Assembly: GCA_900545605.1 (NCBI GenBank)
Contig: UQZL01000014.1
Location: forward strand, 1 to 46,363
Reading direction: 5' to 3'
Source: an uncultured Collinsella sp.
Lineage (GTDB): Bacteria > Actinomycetota > Coriobacteriia > Coriobacteriales > Coriobacteriaceae
Length of the DNA stretch: 46,363 nucleotides
Shown: positions 8,552 to 16,616 of the stretch, piece by piece
Layout of the letters: each line of letters starts with the position of its first letter
Position numbering within the stretch: the stretch's first letter is position 1
The notes under the pieces: model-generated
The model's input: the letters and a program-made list of their open reading frames with translations, nothing else
What the model was told of the DNA's origin: nothing
Databases searched by the model: none
Made by a program: the position numbers and the translations under genes

Positions 8552-9651
8552 GCGGATACGTCTCCCTTCTGGCCGAGACCGTCGGCAATGAGTTCGTGGA
8601 AAGTAGAAAGCGGCGTTCGGTCGATGCTGCAGCGGCCAATGCCGTGCGGAATCACCAGATCGATGGTGTCGCCCGCGCGCTTCTTGTCGTGGAGCGCCTC
8701 GGCAAAGACGGCATCGGCATCTAGGTCGCAGCGGGTCTTGAGGCCATGGCGGGCGCTGAGCTCCTCAATACGACCGGGCAGTGCGGCATCGCAAGCGCCG
8801 TGCAGGGCCGCGGCGCGCGTGATGATGCCCATGCCGATCGACACGCAGTTGCCGTGTCCGAGTTCAAAGTGCTCGCAGGCCTCGACGGCGTGTCCGGCGC
8901 TGTGTCCAAAGTTGAGGAGCTTGCGCTGGTTGGTTTCGCGCTCGTCGGTGACGACTACGGCGCGCTTGATGTCGATATTGCGGGCGATGATGAGTGCTAC
9001 GCGGGCCACATCGCGGTTGAGCAACTCCAGCGTGAGCGGGGTCTTCTCCAGCTCGGCGAAAAGCTCCTGGTCGGCGATCACGGCGTGCTTGACGACCTCG
9101 CCGCAGCCGTCGGCGAACTGCTCGGGCGTGAGGGTGGCCAGGCACCCTACGTCGGCGATGACCACGCTCGGCTGCCAAAAGGCGCCGGCCAAGTTCTTGC
9201 CGGCAGCCAGGTCGATGGCGGTCTTGCCGCCCACCGACGAATCAACCATGGCGAGCAGGCTCGTCGGGATCTGCACAAACTTGCAGCCGCGCATATAGGT
9301 GGCGGCCACAAAGCCCGCCACGTCGCCCACGACGCCGCCGCCGAGTGCCACGATCACGTCGGAGCGCGAAAGCTCGTGCTCGGCCACAAACTCCAAAATG
9401 GCAACATAGGTTTCGGCGCGTTTATGGGCCTCGCCGGCCTCGAAGGTGCAGATGCTCACCTCGTAGCCTGATGCCTCCAGACTCTGCTTAACTGGCATCT
9501 GGTAGAGCGGGCCCACGTTGGTGTCCGTCACGATGACGGCCTTGGTGCCGCCGGCAGTGGCGCGCACGAGCGGTCCCGCCTGCTCCAGCAAAAACGTGCC
9601 AACATGCACCTGGTAGGGGCGTGCAGTGTCGATATCGATGGTAATCGCCAT
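8545..9651 (-). CDS. aroB: 3-dehydroquinate synthase
   Basis: The 368-residue protein converts DAHP to 3-dehydroquinate using NAD and a divalent metal. Motifs are GGGVVGDVAGFVAATYMRG for NAD, PTSLLAMVDSSVGGKTAI, and the metal ligands in the GHSAGHAVE and LGHGNCV segments. The length is normal. It starts with ATG 9651 after GAAAGG and runs into aroA with a seven-base overlap. Confidence 0.97.
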   Translation of the reverse strand: MAITIDIDTARPYQVHVGTFLLEQAGPLVRATAGGTKAVIVTDTNVGPLYQMPVKQSLEASGYEVSICTFEAGEAHKRAETYVAILEFVAEHELSRSDVIVALGGGVVGDVAGFVAATYMRGCKFVQIPTSLLAMVDSSVGGKTAIDLAAGKNLAGAFWQPSVVIADVGCLATLTPEQFADGCGEVVKHAVIADQELFAELEKTPLTLELLNRDVARVALIIARNIDIKRAVVVTDERETNQRKLLNFGHSAGHAVEACEHFELGHGNCVSIGMGIITRAAALHGACDAALPGRIEELSARHGLKTRCDLDADAVFAEALHDKKRAGDTIDLVIPHGIGRCSIDRTPLSTFHELIADGLGQKGDVSAC

Positions 9652-9687
9652 AAGCTTCGGTCCTTTCGACCTGGCGTGATAGGTGGT

Positions 9688-10602
9688 CTAGTGGGAGGCC
9701 TCGTCGTCGAGTGCGCGCTTGATGCGGTCGCCCTCGGCAAGGAGATTCTCCAGATAGCGCTGGTCGCGGTCCTTGAGCGCACGGCTGTAGGCGCCGAGCG
9801 AGTCGATCAGGTGGTCGATCTCGAAGGCGAGAGCATCGGCGTCGTCGATCATGAGCTCGGACCACATCTGCGGATTGAGGTGCGCCACGCGGGTGAGGTC
9901 GCGGTAGCTGCCGGCCGAAAAGCCGTGGTGGACCTGAGCGGTCGGGCTCTTAACATAGGCGTTGGATACCACGTGCGCAAGCTGGCTCGTGAAGGCGATG
10001 ACGCGGTCGTGCTCGGCGGCGCTGGTCACGCTGAACTTGCCAAAGCCCAGGGGGCGCACCATCTCGCGTACCTGGCCCAAAAGCTCCAGCTTGAGTGCGT
10101 CGTTCACCGCGGGCGGCACGAGAACGAGTGGCGCGCCCTGGAACAGGTCGGCGCGGGAGTGTGCATAGCCCGAGTACTGCGTGCCCGCCATGGGGTGCGC
10201 GCCCACAAAGTAAAAGCCGTGCTCGCGGGCAAGTTCAAAGGCGCGCTCGCACACGATGCCCTTGACGCCCACCGTGTCGATCACCACGGGGCCCATGATG
10301 GCCTCGGTATCGGTGGCGTCGGCGAGTGCCTGGGCATGCGCCTCGAGCCACTCGATGCAGGCCTCGGGGTAGCAAGCCAGGACGATGATGTCGCATTCGC
10401 CGAGTGTCTTGTCGTTGAGCTCTCCGGCGACAGTACCCATGCTGGCGGCCGTCATGACATCGTCATCGGGGTCCCAGGCCAGCACGCGGACGCCCGCCTG
10501 TGCATAGCCGCGGGCAAAGCTACCGCCGATGAGGCCAAGGCCGACGATACCGGCGCACTTGGGGCCGCCCTGGTTAACACGCGCGTTTCTCACCGTACCC
10601 AT
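9688..10602 (-). CDS. tyrA: Prephenate dehydrogenase
   Basis: The 304-residue protein has a Rossmann fold opening GIVGLGLIGGSFARG and the TyrA signature GAHPMAGTQYSGY with the catalytic His. The C-terminal all-helical dimer domain includes SQLAHVVSNAY and an AGSYRDLTRVA segment. It oxidatively decarboxylates prephenate to 4-hydroxyphenylpyruvate for tyrosine. No C-terminal ACT domain is seen, so tyrosine feedback, if any, is not of that type. It begins four bases after aroF ends. Confidence 0.93.
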   Translation of the reverse strand: MGTVRNARVNQGGPKCAGIVGLGLIGGSFARGYAQAGVRVLAWDPDDDVMTAASMGTVAGELNDKTLGECDIIVLACYPEACIEWLEAHAQALADATDTEAIMGPVVIDTVGVKGIVCERAFELAREHGFYFVGAHPMAGTQYSGYAHSRADLFQGAPLVLVPPAVNDALKLELLGQVREMVRPLGFGKFSVTSAAEHDRVIAFTSQLAHVVSNAYVKSPTAQVHHGFSAGSYRDLTRVAHLNPQMWSELMIDDADALAFEIDHLIDSLGAYSRALKDRDQRYLENLLAEGDRIKRALDDEASH

Positions 10603-10605
10603 GGG

Positions 10606-11628
10606 CTACTCCATGGTCTCTTGGCAGACAACCTCGCGGATTGCTCGGATGCGGCGCATGGTGTCGTCGAACTGATCGGGGGTGAGGGCCTGGGCGCCGT
10701 CGGACCAGGCACGGCTCGGCTCGTCGTGGACCTCGATCTCCAGACCGTTGGCGCCGCAGGCGGTCGCGGCGAGCGCCATGGGCTCAACGTAGCGGGTGTA
10801 GCCGGTGGCGTGGCTGGGATCGGCTACGACTGGCAGGTGCGACAGGTGGTGCAGCACCGGCACGGCGTTAAGGTCGAATGTGTTGCGGGTGCGGGTCTCG
10901 AAGGTGCGGATACCGCGCTCGCACAGGATAACGTTGTCGTTGCCCTCGCTCATGATGTACTCGGCGGCCATGAGCAGCTCATCGATCGTGCCGGACATGC
11001 CGCGCTTGAGCAGGATCGGGGTCTGGGTCTTGCCGACCTCCTTGAGCAGGGGGAAGTTCTGGGCGTTGCGGGCGCCGATCTGCATGACGTCAATCTTCTT
11101 GTCCAAGAAGACCTGCACGTCGCGCGGGTCCATGATCTCGGTGACGATCGGCATGTCGAGCTCGGCAGACGCCTCGCACAGCAGGTCGAGGCCGGCGGGG
11201 CCCATGCCCTGGTAGGCGTAGGGGGAGGTGCGGGGCTTGTAGGCGCCACCGCGCAGCATCGTGGCGCCGGCGGCCTTCACGCGGCGTGCGATGCGGATGA
11301 GGTTCTCGCCCTCGACGGAGCAGGGACCGGCGATGACCTGGAACTGGTCGCCGCCGATCTTGACGCCGTGGCCGCAGTCGATGACGGAGTCCTCGGGGTG
11401 GAACTTGCGGTTGGCGCGCTTGAACGGCTCGGAGACGCGCTGCACGCGCTCGACGACATCCATGGACTCGAGCAGGAACGGGTCGATCTTGGTCGTATCG
11501 CCCACCAGGCCGATGATCGTCTCGTTCTCGCCGCGCGAGACATCGGTCTTCAGGCCCTTTTTCTCAATCCAGCTGACGATATGGCTGACGGCCTCGTCGC
11601 TGGCACTCTGCTTTAAAATTGCAATCAT
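10606..11628 (-). CDS. aroF: 3-deoxy-7-phosphoheptulonate (DAHP) synthase, type I beta
   Basis: This is the first enzyme of the pathway, condensing PEP and erythrose-4-phosphate. The ATG at 11628, six bases after a GAGG site, gives 340 residues; an extension upstream reads through the leader hairpin and is unlikely. Residues 1-70 form a ferredoxin-like regulatory domain as in the Thermotoga-type enzymes. The barrel follows with GPCSVE, RGGAYKPRTSPYAYQG, the LLKRG motif and VVADPSHATG. It is the promoter-proximal gene of the operon, so expression control here would set flux for the whole pathway. Confidence 0.95.
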   Translation of the reverse strand: MIAILKQSASDEAVSHIVSWIEKKGLKTDVSRGENETIIGLVGDTTKIDPFLLESMDVVERVQRVSEPFKRANRKFHPEDSVIDCGHGVKIGGDQFQVIAGPCSVEGENLIRIARRVKAAGATMLRGGAYKPRTSPYAYQGMGPAGLDLLCEASAELDMPIVTEIMDPRDVQVFLDKKIDVMQIGARNAQNFPLLKEVGKTQTPILLKRGMSGTIDELLMAAEYIMSEGNDNVILCERGIRTFETRTRNTFDLNAVPVLHHLSHLPVVADPSHATGYTRYVEPMALAATACGANGLEIEVHDEPSRAWSDGAQALTPDQFDDTMRRIRAIREVVCQETME

Positions 11629-11660
11629 GGTGTGCCTCTCACCTCGATGGATAACCCTTG

Positions 11661-11686
11661 CAAAAACGGCCCGCATCGCGAGCCGT
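11661..11686 (-). promoter_or_regulatory. Terminator-like hairpin in the aroF leader (candidate attenuator)
   Basis: On the minus strand ACGGCTCGC pairs with GCGGGCCGT around a 3-nt loop (nine pairs, one of them T-G) and is followed directly by TTTT. It ends about 33 bases before the aroF ATG and lies downstream of a TATAAA-like -10 near 11710. A 20-codon ATG frame overlaps it (about 11702 to 11640, starting MHHIYTARD). The structure fits an attenuator, but no anti-terminator partner was identified. Confidence 0.45.
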
Positions 11687-11791
11687 GTATATATGGTGCA
11701 TGAGAGTTTATACTATCTGACTCGCTTTTGCCTTCTAAAGTGGGCCGTTGCGCCGCGTCTTCCTCGGAATTGCAAAGCTTTTTCTTTTATT

Positions 11792-11821
11792 TTGATAGCC
11801 CGTGGTGCACTTGGGTATAAT
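11792..11821 (+). promoter_or_regulatory. Sigma-A type promoter of tRNA-Arg(CCG)
   Basis: TTGATA at 11792-11797 and TATAAT at 11816-11821 are 18 bases apart. The predicted start lies just before the tRNA at 11833. The location and match are good. Confidence 0.75.
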
Positions 11822-11832
11822 GCCAAACGTTG

Positions 11833-11909
11833 GCCCTATTAGCTCAGGGGATTAGAGCGTCTGCCTCCGGAGCAGAAGGCCGTTGGTTCGAATCCAACAT
11901 GGGGCACCA
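11833..11909 (+). tRNA. tRNA-Arg (anticodon CCG)
   Basis: The acceptor stem pairs GCCCTAT with ATGGGGC (one T-G pair). The anticodon stem-loop is TCTGC-CTCCGGA-GCAGA and the T arm is GTTGG-TTCGAAT-CCAAC. The discriminator is A and CCA is encoded. Anticodon CCG reads CGG codons. Confidence 0.96.
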
Positions 11910-11920
11910 TCGAACGTAAG

Positions 11921-11955
11921 ACCGTCCGAACCTCGCATGGTCCGGGCGGTTTTTC
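11921..11955 (+). terminator. Intrinsic terminator after tRNA-Arg(CCG)
   Basis: A 12-bp stem with one mismatch (11921-11932 with 11939-11950) is followed by TTTTT. It ends about 30 bases before the ATPase gene, leaving little room for an independent promoter there. Confidence 0.85.
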
Positions 11956-11985
11956 TTATACCGACGCGACGTGATGGGACGTGGT

Positions 11986-14709
11986 ATGGCAGCAACGGAT
12001 ATCGAGCGCGGACTCTCGACCGCCGAGGTCGAGGAGCGCATCGCCGCTGGTAAGATCAACCGCAACATGGAGCTCAAGACCAATTCGGTCAAAGAGCTCA
12101 TCATCGAGAACCTCTGCACGCTGTTCAATTTGATCAACGTGATCTTGGCGTTCCTGGTTATTTTGACCGGTTCGTTTAAGAATCTGACGTTTCTGTTCGT
12201 GGTATTCCTCAATACCGCTATTGGCGTCATCCAGTCCATGCGTTCCAAGAAGATGGTCGATAAGCTCACGCTGCTGACCTCCAAGAAGGCCATCGCGGTG
12301 CGCGACGGCGCCGAGGTGGAGCTCGACTTGGACCAGATCGTGCTCGACGACATCATTCGCCTGGGGCGCGGCGACCAGATTCCCGCCGACGCCGTGGTGG
12401 TTTCGGGCGAGGCGCTCGTGAACGAGAGCTTGCTGACGGGCGAGAGCGACCTTATCAAGAAACAGCCAGGTTCCGAGCTCATGAGCGGCAGCTTTATCGA
12501 CTCGGGCCTGCTGCGCGCCCGCGTGATCCATGTCGGCGCCGACAACTACGTGGCCAAAATTAATAACGAGGCCAAGTACGTCAAAAAGGTCAATTCCGAG
12601 ATCATGAACGCGATCAACGCCATCGTGCGCTTTGCGAGCATCATCATGATCCCGCTCGGTTTGGCGTTGTTTGCCTCGAGTGTGAGCGAGCTGTGGGATG
12701 CCGCGGGAACCCCGGGCGATAGCGCGCTTTCGTGGTGCTTCTCCGAGCTGTTGGCCGGTCGTGTGCCTTCTTCGGCGCTGCTGTCCACGGTGGGCGCCCT
12801 GCTGGGCATGATTCCGCAGGGCCTGGTGCTGCTGACCTCGTCGGTGCTCGCCATCGCCACGGTTCGCCTGGCGCGTCGCAAGGTGCTGGCACAGCAGCTC
12901 TACTGCATCGAGACGCTCGCTCGCGTCGACGTGCTGTGCCTGGACAAGACGGGCACTATCACGTCGGGTCGCATGGAGGTCGAGGGCACGTATCCGCTGC
13001 CGGTTGAGGGCGTGAGCCTAGGCGCCGGCTCGGACGAGGCGGCTGTTCCCGTCGATACCACGGTGCTCGATTTTGCGCTGGCTAACGTCGCGCGTGCGAC
13101 TTCGGCCGATGCCAACGAGACCTGCCAGGCGCTGCTCAACTATTACGCCGATCGTCCGGTCGAGGTGTCCGAGCCGCTGTCGGTCATTCCGTTCTCGTCG
13201 TCTAAAAAATGGAGCGGTGCTTCTTTTGCGCAGGGCTCCTATGTGATGGGCGCCGCGCAGTTTGTGCTTTCGGAGCGTGTGTTTTCGCAGGTCGAGAACC
13301 GTGTCGCCGAGCTTGCCGATACCTGCCGCGTGCTCGTGGTGGCTCGCGTGGACGGCTTTACGCCCGATGGCGATATGGTGGGCGAGGCCGAGCCCGTGGG
13401 CTTTGTGACCATCCGCGACGAGATTCGTACCTCGGCGGCCGAGACCATCGGCTACTTTAACGAGCAGGGCGTGACCCTCAACGTGATCAGTGGCGACGAC
13501 CCGCGTACGGTGTCGTCGATCGCGCGCGTGGTGGGCGTGCCGGGGGCGGACGCTTATGTGGACGCCACGACGCTCGATACACCGGCCAAGCTTGATGCCG
13601 CAGTGGACCGCTACCATGTCTTTGGTCGTGTGACCCCGCAGCAGAAGCGCGAGCTCGTGCAGGCGCTCAAGCGCCGCGAGCACACCGTGGCCATGACGGG
13701 CGACGGCGTCAACGACGTGCTGGCGCTCAAGGAGGCCGACTGCTCCGTGGCCATGGCGGCCGGCTCCGATGCCGCGCGTAACGTGGCCGAGATCGTACTC
13801 GTCGACAACGACTTTGCCTCGATGCCCGCCGTGGTGGCCGAGGGCCGTCGCTCCATCAACAACCTGCAGCGTTCGGCCTCGCTGTTCCTGACCAAGACGC
13901 TGTTCTCGATGGGCCTGGCGGCGCTGTGCATCGCGCTGCCGCCGTACCCCTTCGAGCCCATCCAGATGACGCTCATTAACTTCTTCTGCATCGGCGCGCC
14001 GGGCTTTGTGTTGGGCTTGGAGCCCAACAATGCTCGCGTGAAGGGTGCGTTTTTGACCAACGTACTTAAGCGTGCACTGCCGGCGTCGATTGCGGTCATT
14101 TTGGCTGCGGCGCTCGATATCTTTGTGGCGCGCGTGTTTGGTTTTAGCCAGCTCACGCTGTCTACGATGTGCCTGCTTACGTCGTGTGCGGCGAGCGTCA
14201 GCCTGATCTGGCGCATCTCGCAGCCTCTCACGCCCTTGCGTGTGGTGCTCTTTGTGTTTGTAGTCGCCGGCATCCTGGTGGGCGTTATCGGATTCCCGGA
14301 GCTGCTGTCTATTGCCAACCTATCGATGGGCCAGATGGTTATCTTGGCTGTCATCGTGGTCTTTACCTGCTCGGTGTTCTTTAAGCTCGCCACGATGATG
14401 GATTCGCTCAAGCCGCGTCGTCGTCATGCCGCAACTGGTTTTGGCCGTGGTGTGCGCGTCCACCTGGGTCGCGGTGGCGGCAAGGTGAGCTCGACGGGTT
14501 CGACGGCCGAGCGTTTTGCCAAGCGCGTCGCCGCCGACATGGCGCAGCGCCGCGAAGATCGCACCGCTCGCGAGGCCGAGGCCCGCGCGCTCGAAGGCGT
14601 GGCCCAGGCCCAGCCCAAGAAAAAGAAGAGTACCGGAGCCAGGCGCTCTCGCGTGACCAAGTCCGCCCAAGGCATCAAAGTCTCGATGCCAAGCAAAAAG
14701 AAGAAGTAA
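11986..14709 (+). CDS. Cation-transporting P-type ATPase, CtpE-like
   Basis: The 907-residue protein has all P-type ATPase landmarks: LLTGES in the actuator domain, the phosphorylated Asp in DKTGTITSG near residue 320, TGDGVNDVLALKEADCSVAM in the P domain, and about ten membrane spans. The M4 segment reads GMIPQGLVLLTSS. The layout resembles actinobacterial CtpE and related P2-type calcium pumps, so calcium or another divalent cation is a reasonable guess. The last 50 residues are very basic (two KKKK-type runs), which is unusual and may be a membrane- or nucleic-acid-facing tail. The ATG at 11986 follows GGGA by six bases; ATG 11974 is an alternative. Confidence 0.85.
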   Translation: MAATDIERGLSTAEVEERIAAGKINRNMELKTNSVKELIIENLCTLFNLINVILAFLVILTGSFKNLTFLFVVFLNTAIGVIQSMRSKKMVDKLTLLTSKKAIAVRDGAEVELDLDQIVLDDIIRLGRGDQIPADAVVVSGEALVNESLLTGESDLIKKQPGSELMSGSFIDSGLLRARVIHVGADNYVAKINNEAKYVKKVNSEIMNAINAIVRFASIIMIPLGLALFASSVSELWDAAGTPGDSALSWCFSELLAGRVPSSALLSTVGALLGMIPQGLVLLTSSVLAIATVRLARRKVLAQQLYCIETLARVDVLCLDKTGTITSGRMEVEGTYPLPVEGVSLGAGSDEAAVPVDTTVLDFALANVARATSADANETCQALLNYYADRPVEVSEPLSVIPFSSSKKWSGASFAQGSYVMGAAQFVLSERVFSQVENRVAELADTCRVLVVARVDGFTPDGDMVGEAEPVGFVTIRDEIRTSAAETIGYFNEQGVTLNVISGDDPRTVSSIARVVGVPGADAYVDATTLDTPAKLDAAVDRYHVFGRVTPQQKRELVQALKRREHTVAMTGDGVNDVLALKEADCSVAMAAGSDAARNVAEIVLVDNDFASMPAVVAEGRRSINNLQRSASLFLTKTLFSMGLAALCIALPPYPFEPIQMTLINFFCIGAPGFVLGLEPNNARVKGAFLTNVLKRALPASIAVILAAALDIFVARVFGFSQLTLSTMCLLTSCAASVSLIWRISQPLTPLRVVLFVFVVAGILVGVIGFPELLSIANLSMGQMVILAVIVVFTCSVFFKLATMMDSLKPRRRHAATGFGRGVRVHLGRGGGKVSSTGSTAERFAKRVAADMAQRREDRTAREAEARALEGVAQAQPKKKKSTGARRSRVTKSAQGIKVSMPSKKKK

Positions 14710-14812
14710 CTACGCGCTCTGGCGATGTTGAATTGGTGCCTTGCTCCTGTGGGGCCGTGGCGATGTTATGCTCTAACCTCGGTTGTTTGAATTGCTTCGA
14801 AAAGAGGATGCC

Positions 14813-15955
14813 GTGATCTGCCCGCATTGCCTTAAGACTATCGAGGACGGCGCCTCGTTTTGTCCCTACTGCAACGCCTACGTCGGCCCGGGCGACGGTC
14901 CCGAGCACACCGAGTTCGTGTTCTGTGAGGGCTGCGGTGCCCGTCTTTCTCCGCATGATCGTACGTGCCCCAAATGCGGACGCCCCGCTCCGGGTATCCT
15001 CTCCGAGGACGCGGCCGCATCCGACCTGGCAGCGGGCCGCACGGCGGGCTTTCCGCGCCTAACGCAAGAGCAGATTGATACCGAGGTGCCGCATGCGCCC
15101 GCCTCTGCCGCTGCGGTGCTTTCGGATGCCGCCGATCCTAACGAGACCTGCGTGCTGCCGGCTTTCGATAAGGATTTCGGTATCCCCAAGGTCGATATTC
15201 CCACGCCCGTTTCCCTGCATGACGAAGCCCAAAAACCCAAGCGCAAGGTGCATCCCGACGAGGACGCCTATCACAAGCACAAGCGTCATATCCCCAAGCC
15301 GCTCATTATCATCGCGGTCCTTGCCGTCGTTTGCGGCGGTGCCTATTGGTTCGTGACGACCGATCCCATGGGTGTCATGCCTGGCTTCTACGACCAGTTT
15401 GGCCAAGCTGCACAAACCACCTTCCCCACGCGCCAAAAGGGCGAGGCGACTGAGGACGATACCAAGCAGGACGATTCTGCCGAGGTGGTCCAGGAAGAAA
15501 CCGTGCTCACCGATGATCAGCTCTATACCAGGCTCGACGGTCTGTATCAGACCATCGTGTCCTACGGTGACGAGGACCAGATCGGTGAGGTCATCGATTC
15601 CTTTAACAACGGCTATCTCCGAACGCCGCTGTCCACCCGTCAGGAGCTGTCGCAGAGTGCCTACGCCCTGCGCGACCAGATCAAAAAGACGCAAGATGAG
15701 CTCAACAACCTTAAGTATCAGGACGATACGGTCTATGCGGATGACATCGCCCACTTAAAGCAGCTTGCCGAGTGGATGTATGAGCGCGTCGACGTGATCT
15801 GCCAGAGCTGGGATATCTCGCTGGCCATTCCCGATGGCGAGTCGATGAGTTCCCACCAAAGCGAGATCCTGGCGCCCATCGCGCAGAGCGGCAACAGCGC
15901 GCTCAACCAGTACGACGCCAACGTGGGTTCCTGGAAGCCGCAGCAGCGTTCCTAA
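14813..15955 (+). CDS. Membrane-anchored double zinc-ribbon protein
   Basis: The GTG at 14813, five bases after AAAGAGG, gives a 380-residue protein beginning MICPHC. Two zinc ribbons are clear: Cys3, Cys6, Cys17 and Cys20, then CEGCG with CPKCG near residues 40-58. A linker rich in Asp and Pro is followed by a basic patch, one membrane helix near 162-182, and an extracellular region with an Asp/Glu-rich linker and a helical domain. The cytoplasmic ribbons and outer domain suggest sensing or scaffolding, but no function is recognised. It is co-oriented with the cyclophilin but separated from it by a promoter. Confidence 0.75.
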   Translation: MICPHCLKTIEDGASFCPYCNAYVGPGDGPEHTEFVFCEGCGARLSPHDRTCPKCGRPAPGILSEDAAASDLAAGRTAGFPRLTQEQIDTEVPHAPASAAAVLSDAADPNETCVLPAFDKDFGIPKVDIPTPVSLHDEAQKPKRKVHPDEDAYHKHKRHIPKPLIIIAVLAVVCGGAYWFVTTDPMGVMPGFYDQFGQAAQTTFPTRQKGEATEDDTKQDDSAEVVQEETVLTDDQLYTRLDGLYQTIVSYGDEDQIGEVIDSFNNGYLRTPLSTRQELSQSAYALRDQIKKTQDELNNLKYQDDTVYADDIAHLKQLAEWMYERVDVICQSWDISLAIPDGESMSSHQSEILAPIAQSGNSALNQYDANVGSWKPQQRS

Positions 15956-15993
15956 AATTAGTTCGCCATAGTCGGCATAACCTACGTGCGCAA

Positions 15994-16023
15994 TTGATGT
16001 AAGCGCATGCTTATTGCTACAAT
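15994..16023 (+). promoter_or_regulatory. Putative sigma-A promoter for the cyclophilin and TPR genes
   Basis: TTGATG (15994-15999) and TACAAT (16018-16023) are 18 bases apart, 40 bases before the cyclophilin ATG. Confidence 0.6.
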
Positions 16024-16062
16024 TCGTACAAATATGCTTTAAACGCACGAGGAAGGAACCAC

Positions 16063-16605
16063 ATGTTTGGTTTTAAGAAAGAGCTCTACACGCCCGAGTA
16101 TCAGCTTGCCGGCGACGAGTGCGCCGTTATCGAGACGTCGAAGGGTATCATCAAGGTCAAGTTTGACGGCGAGGGCGCTCCCATTCATGTCGCGAACTTC
16201 TGCGAGCTTTCCACGATGGGTTTCTATGATGGCCTTAAGTTCCATCGCTATGTGCCCGGTTTTGTCATCCAGGGCGGCGACCCCAATACCCGCGATATGT
16301 CCGGCGCCGACGTCGCTGCCGGTCTTGAGGGCCCCGACGGCATGCCCGGTACCGGTGGCCCCGGCTACTGCATCAAGGGCGAGTTTGCCACCAATCCGCG
16401 CAACAGCCATGTCGATGGCGCCCTTGCCATGGCACGCTCCATGGACCCCGATTCCGCGGGTTCGCAGTTCTACTTCTGCCTGGGCGCCCAGCATAACCTC
16501 GATTCCGGTTACACCGTCTTTGGTACCACGGTCGAGGGTCTCGATGTGATTTCGCAGCTGCGTGCCGGCGACGAGATCGTCCATGTCGAGATCGTTCACG
16601 AGTAA
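16063..16605 (+). CDS. Cyclophilin-type peptidyl-prolyl cis-trans isomerase
   Basis: The 180-residue protein is a single cyclophilin domain. It shows VANFCELS, the catalytic FHRYVPGFVIQGGDP segment, GSQFYFCLG and VFGTTVEGLDVI. There is no signal peptide or membrane segment, so it acts in the cytoplasm, catalysing proline isomerisation during protein folding. An AAGGAAGG site precedes ATG 16063. It lies 11 bases upstream of the TPR gene and probably shares its transcript. Confidence 0.95.
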   Translation: MFGFKKELYTPEYQLAGDECAVIETSKGIIKVKFDGEGAPIHVANFCELSTMGFYDGLKFHRYVPGFVIQGGDPNTRDMSGADVAAGLEGPDGMPGTGGPGYCIKGEFATNPRNSHVDGALAMARSMDPDSAGSQFYFCLGAQHNLDSGYTVFGTTVEGLDVISQLRAGDEIVHVEIVHE

Positions 16606-16616
16606 AGGGGATTTCC

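Noticed and set aside
9604..11616. A 670-codon plus-strand frame
   Set aside because: Antisense to aroB, tyrA and aroF, which are certain. No ribosome site or domain.
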